Shown here: in pieces, positions 62,001 to 64,000 of the stretch
Position numbering within the stretch: the first letter of the stretch is position 1
How the letters are laid out: each line of letters begins with the position of its first letter
Source: Bugulina stolonifera
Taxonomy: Eukaryota > Bryozoa > Gymnolaemata > Cheilostomatida > Bugulidae
Assembly: GCA_935421135.1 (NCBI GenBank)
Contig: OW285191.1
Span: 1,302,001-1,366,000 of the forward strand
DNA: 64,000 nt
Direction: 5' to 3'
Program-made: the position numbers and the translations under genes
Notes under the pieces: generated by a model
The model's input: only the letters and a program-made list of their open reading frames with translations
Database searches by the model: none
What the model was told of the DNA's origin: nothing

Positions 62001-63934
62001 CTAACAGGTAACATAGTTATGATGAATAATAAGACGAGAAGCATTTTTCTATTTTTATTGACTTCTTATATTTCGATGTATATCCATACATCATCATCAG
62101 AGGAATAATGTATGCTGTATGGATATACATCGAAATATAAGGTGTCAATAAAAATACAAAAATGCGTCTCGTCTTATTATTCACTCACTCACACCAACAT
62201 TTTCTAATATAGTTATAGAGTCACCTGAAAAGTCATATAATAATAGTCACCTAACAGGTCATATAATTATAGTCACCTAACAGGTCATATAATTATAGAG
62301 AAAGTAACTTAATAGGTGATACAGCCTTACATACAGCTATAGGATCCCCCAGGGAATGTTCCTCGGATGAAAGCTGTGTAGTTGCAGAATTTTAGGATGT
62401 ATAACTACATGTACATTAACTATTAGCATCACGTCCTGTTATACTACTATTAATTATAACTGTAGCAATTTTATACAGAAATAGAATATATACATGTATC
62501 TACACGCAGATGGTGCCCCGATGCACAACCCGAAACTGTACCAGAATGGAAAATCATATTCACTCGTCTTTTATTGCTAAATTTAAAATTTTACTTGTAC
62601 CTTGTCTGCTCACGATTTGCAGAACAATAGTATAAAATGGTAATATAGGACCACATATAAAATACAAACATATTCAGATAACAAACAAGTACAATCATAG
62701 AAATAATATAATGCAAGTGTTGCACATGCAGGTAATCTAGGAGTACAAACCCTGGAGGTTAAGATTGATTTATTACATGTACATGTATATCTGTGAAACA
62801 GCCCCAGTATAATTAATTAATTAATGTACCAGAATATGTTGGCCAAATATTTTAGAGCAACGAATTGAAGATTTGTGTAAATGCTACTAATACTAATAAC
62901 AGTTCTGCATTTAAATGCATTTGTTATTTACTTTTAAGTATTGATTAAATTAAAGTGAGGGGCCAGGTGCCAAATTCCTAGCTAACAGTATATGTCCACA
63001 TTTATTCTCCTTTGATCAGATGGTACCAGGATTTGTATTGGAATATTGGCAAAAAATCAAGAATTGCGTCTAGTACTACGTTGAATCCTAACAGCAGTGT
63101 TACATGTGCATTTGTTGTTACAGCATTTCTTCTTGTATTAGTTAATAGGTCTACGGTCTACCATATCATATTATTAAATAGAGACTAACATCACACGTTA
63201 CACGTCATAGATCACACATTACACATTACACGTCACACGTTACATGGTACAATGAATAAAAAGTTTTGTTCAGATCACAATGTTTGGATTGTTATCTGTG
63301 ATAAAGATAGGTATTGCTGTGTCTCTCAGTGAGTGAGCTAAGTGAAAGGTGGGGTGGGTGATATAGACAACCTACCAGTGACTCGGGTGGAGGGTAGTCT
63401 GGGACACTCTCTGTTAACTCAGTATCTTCTTCTATATCTGAGAGGGATGCCTACAACAACACAATAATATATCAATGAATGCAGTTCATCCTTAGCCACA
63501 GCCTCATCTACCTACCAGTAGCCATAATGTTACAATGTATGATTTCTCTCCTGTTTCTGTGTATAATATTTCATACCAGAGGCTAACTTAGCCTTAGGTT
63601 TATAAGAATGTAGAGTAAATCCTAACCAGTAACGCACATACAAAGACATGACTATAATATTTGTAACATGCATATACTGTATAATATAAATATACAGCAC
63701 AGTACAACACAGTGCACACTGTATCATGTTGCTCATGTAGTGTATAATAAAATAGTCCCAAATATTGTTAGCTCCGGTAACAATTCACAGTGATATACAA
63801 TGTATGTTACATATTTGATACACTGTAAGTACACTATTGTGTGTGTAGGTAAGTTACCATCTACACTGATACTTACCACTTGCATATAACACCGTGGTCA
63901 CTCGATAGCTTACCTGCAGTGCTGAATTATTCAT
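41396..63934 (-). CDS. DEG/ENaC-family channel with CCP and pentraxin-like extracellular modules
   Basis: Nineteen exons used at a time, phases agreeing at all junctions, 3171 nt, 1056 aa. Exons: 63934-63914, 63450-63376, 61935-61707, 61312-61177, 61095-61018, 60440-60283, 60030-59773, 58370-58188, 57094-56928, 54846-54705, 53149-52961, 52780-52745, 49656-49229, 48234-48079, 45423-45271, then either 45000-44796 or 44168-43964, then 42562-42367, 42099-42008 and 41664-41396. Product: cytosolic N-terminus with the family His-Gly motif (AHGVSRV, H87-G88); TM1 about 101-121 followed by FPAVTFCNFN; a CCP/sushi module (254-316); a pentraxin/LamG-like module (about 320-545); a Thr/Ser-rich glycosylation-prone linker (558-665); the DEG/ENaC core with LLSCTYRGRKC, YGNCYTFN and the Cys-rich thumb region; TM2 with selectivity filter G979-C980-S981 in GGQLGLFIGCS; and a basic C-terminal tail. 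Family members are usually 500-700 aa, so about 400 residues are inserted in the finger region. Sodium-channel function in the plasma membrane follows from the family; its gating stimulus is unknown. Confidence 0.92.
42008..42099 (-). CDS. Channel exon 18
   Basis: SNVINLDLYFESMSEVKMKQ, the strand leading to TM2. Donor TTAA|GTCAGT. Confidence 0.9.
42367..42562 (-). CDS. Channel exon 17
   Basis: Encodes NADFSEICDCPIACESEEYG and VKLSYTQYPNQPYG, the CxCPxxC segment conserved before the last palm strand. The acceptor lies about 25 nt from a 34-bp array. Confidence 0.93.
42590..43192. repeat. 34-bp minisatellite, about 18 copies
   Basis: Unit ACACCATGCTAACACAGTAG followed by TATATGCTTATATT; TACGCC and TACACT variants recur in the same order, showing block duplication. 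Confidence 0.95.
43964..44168 (-). CDS. Channel exon 16b (alternative)
   Basis: Also 205 nt, phase 0 in and 1 out. Encodes EPWGKCNKTRRLRFNEN, DGCAVECRLQKVVEMCNC, KPYYYPGDYDICTF and ECAFIEIG. All cysteines of 16a are kept. Including both copies or neither would break the frame. Confidence 0.92.
44796..45000 (-). CDS. Channel exon 16a (alternative)
   Basis: 205 nt, phase 0 in and 1 out. Encodes DPWGRCDLKKKLKYFD, GGCALECRLNQVIQECSC, KPYYYPGDFDICTF and QCAYKEIG: the Cys-rich thumb region. About 55% identical to 16b. Confidence 0.92.
45207..45281. repeat. 41-bp duplication across a donor site
   Basis: CTCACAACTATTCTACTACTTACAATGG at 45207-45234 recurs at 45248-45275. On the gene strand each copy contains AT|GTAAGTAGT and the exon-like bases preceding it. 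Confidence 0.9.
45271..45423 (-). CDS. Channel exon 15
   Basis: 51 codons: ALNGNSELGLKFIVHAPYEV, INSMGYAVGPGQKAFVGFDK. Corresponds to the palm strand with the PxxxP and PG segments. The donor region is tandemly duplicated (41 bp). Confidence 0.92.
45490..47815 (-). mobile_element. Tc1/mariner element with dead transposase, 2326 bp
   Basis: Inverted termini CAGTGGTGATGGAAATAATG followed by GGAC(C/T)GCC(C/T)TTGAAA, flanked by TA on both sides. The - strand carries a broken DDE transposase: LTKEHLYWTEKQCKRVPFS, VGSTFFILNHSGTKN, KHFTSVLVRGNFHLSGS and, after stops, NTACHTARL. Frame breaks make it inactive. Inserted in the intron between channel exons 14 and 15. Confidence 0.9.
48079..48234 (-). 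CDS. Channel exon 14 (YGNCYTFN core)
   Basis: 52 codons beginning WFTHRFGAYGNCYTFN and ending GPTGGLNLLLDIQT. Only the acceptor CTGCAG|TGG keeps the frame with the preceding exon; that acceptor is the last unit of the 33-bp array. (Counted as exon 15 in some notes below when the alternative pair is numbered separately; here exon 14.). Confidence 0.93.
48228..49125. repeat. 33-bp array carrying a splice acceptor, about 27 copies
   Basis: Unit on the gene strand: TGGTTCACTCTTATCTCTTC plus CCTTTACCTGCAG, i.e. exon-start bases, pyrimidine tract and CAG acceptor. One unit has an extra CAG. The unit nearest 48234 runs into the real exon 14. The 33-bp period leaves long stop-free frames on both strands that are not separate genes. 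Confidence 0.97.
49229..49656 (-). CDS. Channel exon 13 (Thr/Ser-rich linker and start of core)
   Basis: Low-complexity Ser/Thr segment with several N-glycosylation sequons (NDT, NNT, NTS, NAT) and a run of ten Thr, then RKTLLSCTYRGRKCDSR, the re-entry into the DEG/ENaC core. Donor AGA|GTGAGT. Confidence 0.9.
49808..50075. repeat. 7-bp array GTACACG/GTACACT
   Basis: About 38 units of GGTACAC or TGTACAC in alternating blocks; strongly self-complementary. Confidence 0.95.
50255..50345. repeat. Short ACCACTATCACCGCA repeat
   Basis: About five 15-18 bp units (ACAACCACTATCACCGCAACC). Stop-free on both strands but with no splice support as an exon. Confidence 0.7.
50990..51300 (-). mobile_element. 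Possible LTR-like fragment
   Basis: On the - strand TATATAAAGGGC is followed about 60 nt later by CTCAATAAAG, the spacing of an LTR promoter and poly(A) signal. A candidate start is TGTAATAACCCGACC. No matching end or target duplication was found. Confidence 0.35.
52165..52492. repeat. 25-bp tandem repeat, 12-13 copies
   Basis: Unit CTTAGCCTGAGGTCACATGA plus AATCG; within the intron between channel exons 12 and 13. Confidence 0.95.
52745..52780 (-). CDS. Channel exon 12 (36-nt microexon)
   Basis: Acceptor CCAATTTTAG, donor AACG|GTAAGA; encodes DKKTAVTVLNN. It is symmetric (phase 1), so it could be skipped without breaking the frame. Confidence 0.75.
52961..53149 (-). CDS. Channel exon 11 (pentraxin-like module, part 4)
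   Basis: SSGGQIANVNLWARAIPVDV is the pentraxin end motif; then MNRMLWHGNVYTMSEQT and IYDVAG. Confidence 0.9.
53757..54697. repeat. About 19-bp array, 48-50 copies
   Basis: TAATACTAACATGTATATA with length variants of the TA stretch. Ends 10 nt from the donor of channel exon 10. Confidence 0.95.
54705..54846 (-). CDS. Channel exon 10 (pentraxin-like module, part 3)
   Basis: Encodes VYKFVAFDHKINEFTDYGDD and FPLGGHFVLFNNFESFVNIQ. The donor lies 10 nt from a 19-bp array. Confidence 0.88.
54931..54949. repeat. Poly(G) run
   Basis: About 18 consecutive G. Similar C runs occur near 2108, 6952, 57840 and 58175. Confidence 0.95.
55165..55505 (+). repeat. Dispersed repeat, copy 2
   Basis: Colinear with the repeat at 25230-25600 over several blocks (GGAAAGAGCGATCACTCAAT, TTGTACACGAGGTGGCACAA). 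Function unknown; old, diverged copies. Confidence 0.5.
55506..56927. other. Intron 9 remainder, no feature seen
   Basis: Between channel exons 9 and 10. No exon-like segment that fits the required phase 0 was found. Confidence 0.35.
56928..57094 (-). CDS. Channel exon 9 (pentraxin-like module, part 2)
   Basis: Encodes DNVYGVKYKLFGQES and SSFDEWSPFCLQYTQVQG; FDEWSPFC carries the Trp and second Cys of the pentraxin core. Confidence 0.88.
57252..57615. repeat. Palindromic TGTACATGTAC array
   Basis: Units of ATGTAC/TGTACA/GTACAG, almost entirely self-complementary. A block of roughly 80 bp around 57386 is repeated around 57508. Confidence 0.95.
57809..57880. repeat. Duplicate of the channel exon 8 3' end
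   Basis: GCTGACTAATATATGTAGTG, a C run and TACCTTCTACTCCATATGA repeat 58139-58212, which covers the last bases of exon 8, its donor and about 50 nt of intron. Confidence 0.85.
58188..58370 (-). CDS. Channel exon 8 (pentraxin-like module, part 1)
   Basis: Encodes ERYTLANNKSNDEVIAVSTP and NMTLCFWLWTSKSSRLGTIL, the first conserved Cys and strand of a pentraxin/LamG fold. Both edges of this exon have partial duplicate copies in the flanking introns. Confidence 0.9.
58381..58815. repeat. 18-bp array at an acceptor
   Basis: AGTAGGGTAAGTACAGTA (two 9-bp halves), about 24 copies, ending about 10 nt from the acceptor of channel exon 8. On the + strand each unit contains the donor-like GGGTAAGTA; on the gene strand CTTACTGTACTTACCC. 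Confidence 0.95.
58816..58850 (-). repeat. Duplicate of the channel exon 8 5' end
   Basis: On the - strand AG followed by TTCACAGACATTGCGGGGAG and AGTTACATTCTA parallels the real exon start (TTGAGACTGTGGGGGAGAGA, TACACTCTA). The 18-bp array lies between the two copies. Confidence 0.65.
58868..59755. repeat. 20-bp minisatellite, about 44 copies
   Basis: Unit ATGCACCACACATACGGTAC; a variant pair (TATATGTACTACACATACAG) recurs at irregular spacing, and the block at 59188-59280 recurs at 59488-59580, a higher-order repeat of about 300 bp. It begins about 18 nt from the donor of channel exon 7. Confidence 0.97.
59773..60030 (-). CDS. Channel exon 7 (CCP/sushi module)
   Basis: After a Thr/Pro linker, four cysteines (C254, C287, C303, C316) with CALPNSPP, IKYECVEAG and CTESGKFQG...LC give the sushi pattern; the usual Trp before the last Cys is Phe. 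The exon is symmetric (phase 1 in and out), as expected for a shuffled module. Confidence 0.92.
60248..60297. repeat. 29-bp duplication of a donor site
   Basis: ACTTACCTGGTATTACAATC at 60248 recurs at 60277. The right-hand copy is the used donor of channel exon 6; the second would lead to a stop after three codons. Confidence 0.88.
60283..60440 (-). CDS. Channel exon 6
   Basis: Encodes STDLYHRRWRKSHMTEEAQE, GVISLYSYDYVIPDLD and EPEEIVIP. The donor CCAG|GTAAGT is duplicated 29 nt downstream. Confidence 0.88.
61018..61095 (-). CDS. Channel exon 5
   Basis: Acceptor GTCTGCTAG, donor TCAGA|GTGAGT. Encodes AKWDVLQKIVLGLQSYTEAL and KCLGS. An internal AG (GTTTTAG) would give an immediate stop and is rejected. 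Confidence 0.85.
61177..61312 (-). CDS. Channel exon 4 (TM1 end, post-TM1 motif)
   Basis: CFIYVSYEIYNS completes TM1; PEIEFPAVTFCNFN is the characteristic post-TM1 sequence. Confidence 0.95.
61707..61935 (-). CDS. Channel exon 3 (HG motif, start of TM1)
   Basis: Encodes the acidic tail end, then NTTAHGVSRVANTSKFHRLV and WILALLG. The AHG motif just before TM1 is the gating motif conserved in DEG/ENaC channels. Confidence 0.93.
62023..62183. mobile_element. Foldback MITE, 161 bp
   Basis: Two inverted arms of about 65 bp (TGAATAATAAGACGAGA... to CGATGTATATCCATACA) with only a few mismatches and a short centre. No target duplication could be separated from the arms. In channel intron 2. Confidence 0.8.
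62190..63375. other. Channel intron 2, no further feature seen
   Basis: AT-rich, with a small CACACGTTACACGT-type repeat at 63190-63245. Confidence 0.35.
63376..63450 (-). CDS. Channel exon 2
   Basis: 25 codons, acidic cytosolic N-terminus (ASLSDIEEDTELTESVPDYP). Acceptor TTGTTGTAG, donor CTG|GTAGGT. Confidence 0.8.
63914..63934 (-). CDS. Channel exon 1
   Basis: ATG followed by six codons, then CAG|GTAAGC. Short but its phase 0 fits exon 2; the least certain exon of the gene. Confidence 0.65.
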
Positions 63935-64000
63935 ATTTCCACTTGCTAGCTATTATATACAACCATGTACATGTAATTAGCAAATTTCTTGTCTCTCCTT

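Noticed and set aside
62060..62110. Hammerhead ribozyme
   Set aside because: CTGATGA, stem II and GAAA are in order and stem III could form, but the bases flanking CTGATGA do not pair to make stem I. The resemblance may come from the foldback arms.

Overview
The window is nuclear DNA of an animal. Genes are split into many short exons (21-428 nt) bounded by GT/AG introns. The best assembled gene is a DEG/ENaC-family sodium channel, a family essentially confined to animals and close relatives. The sequence is AT-rich and full of tandem arrays and several TE classes. Nothing fixes the species; an early-branching, sponge-like genome is only a guess. There is no bacterial, phage or CRISPR content.

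Layout. (1) 132-2420, + strand: five exons of an unrecognised gene that enters from the left edge; their reading phases agree across all four junctions. (2) 12950-3959, - strand: the first five exons of an ankyrin-repeat gene resembling inversin; the 3' end was not found. (3) 13000-18240: intergenic, with a tRNA-derived SINE and a decayed RTE-type reverse transcriptase. (4) 28742-18248, - strand: a complete seven-exon CIAO3 (NARFL) gene for the cytosolic iron-sulfur assembly factor, 476 aa. (5) 28800-41390: intergenic, with SINEs, a non-LTR remnant split by a solo LTR, two non-autonomous hAT elements and a non-LTR retrotransposon with a long open reverse transcriptase frame. (6) 63934-41396, - strand: a complete DEG/ENaC-type channel gene of about 1056 aa. 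Its extracellular domain carries a CCP/sushi module and a pentraxin/LamG-like module, and it has one pair of apparently mutually exclusive exons. A dead Tc1/mariner element sits in one of its introns.

The strongest general signal is the relation between tandem arrays and splice junctions. Thirteen junctions in the three - strand genes have an array or a tandem duplication at or within about 50 nt of the splice site. In several cases the repeated unit contains the splice site together with the first or last bases of the exon. Clearest are a 33-bp array of about 27 copies of the acceptor of channel exon 15, and a 59-bp array of 8-9 copies of the acceptor of CIAO3 exon 4. Four TE insertions lie inside tandem arrays, so neighbouring units act as empty sites and define the insertion ends exactly.

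The genes do not form an operon or pathway: a putative ciliary-type ankyrin protein, an Fe-S assembly factor and an ion channel are simply neighbours. Long reading frames inside the arrays are by-products of repeat periodicity and are not annotated as genes. All exon models come from reading splice sites and conserved protein motifs by eye, without transcripts.
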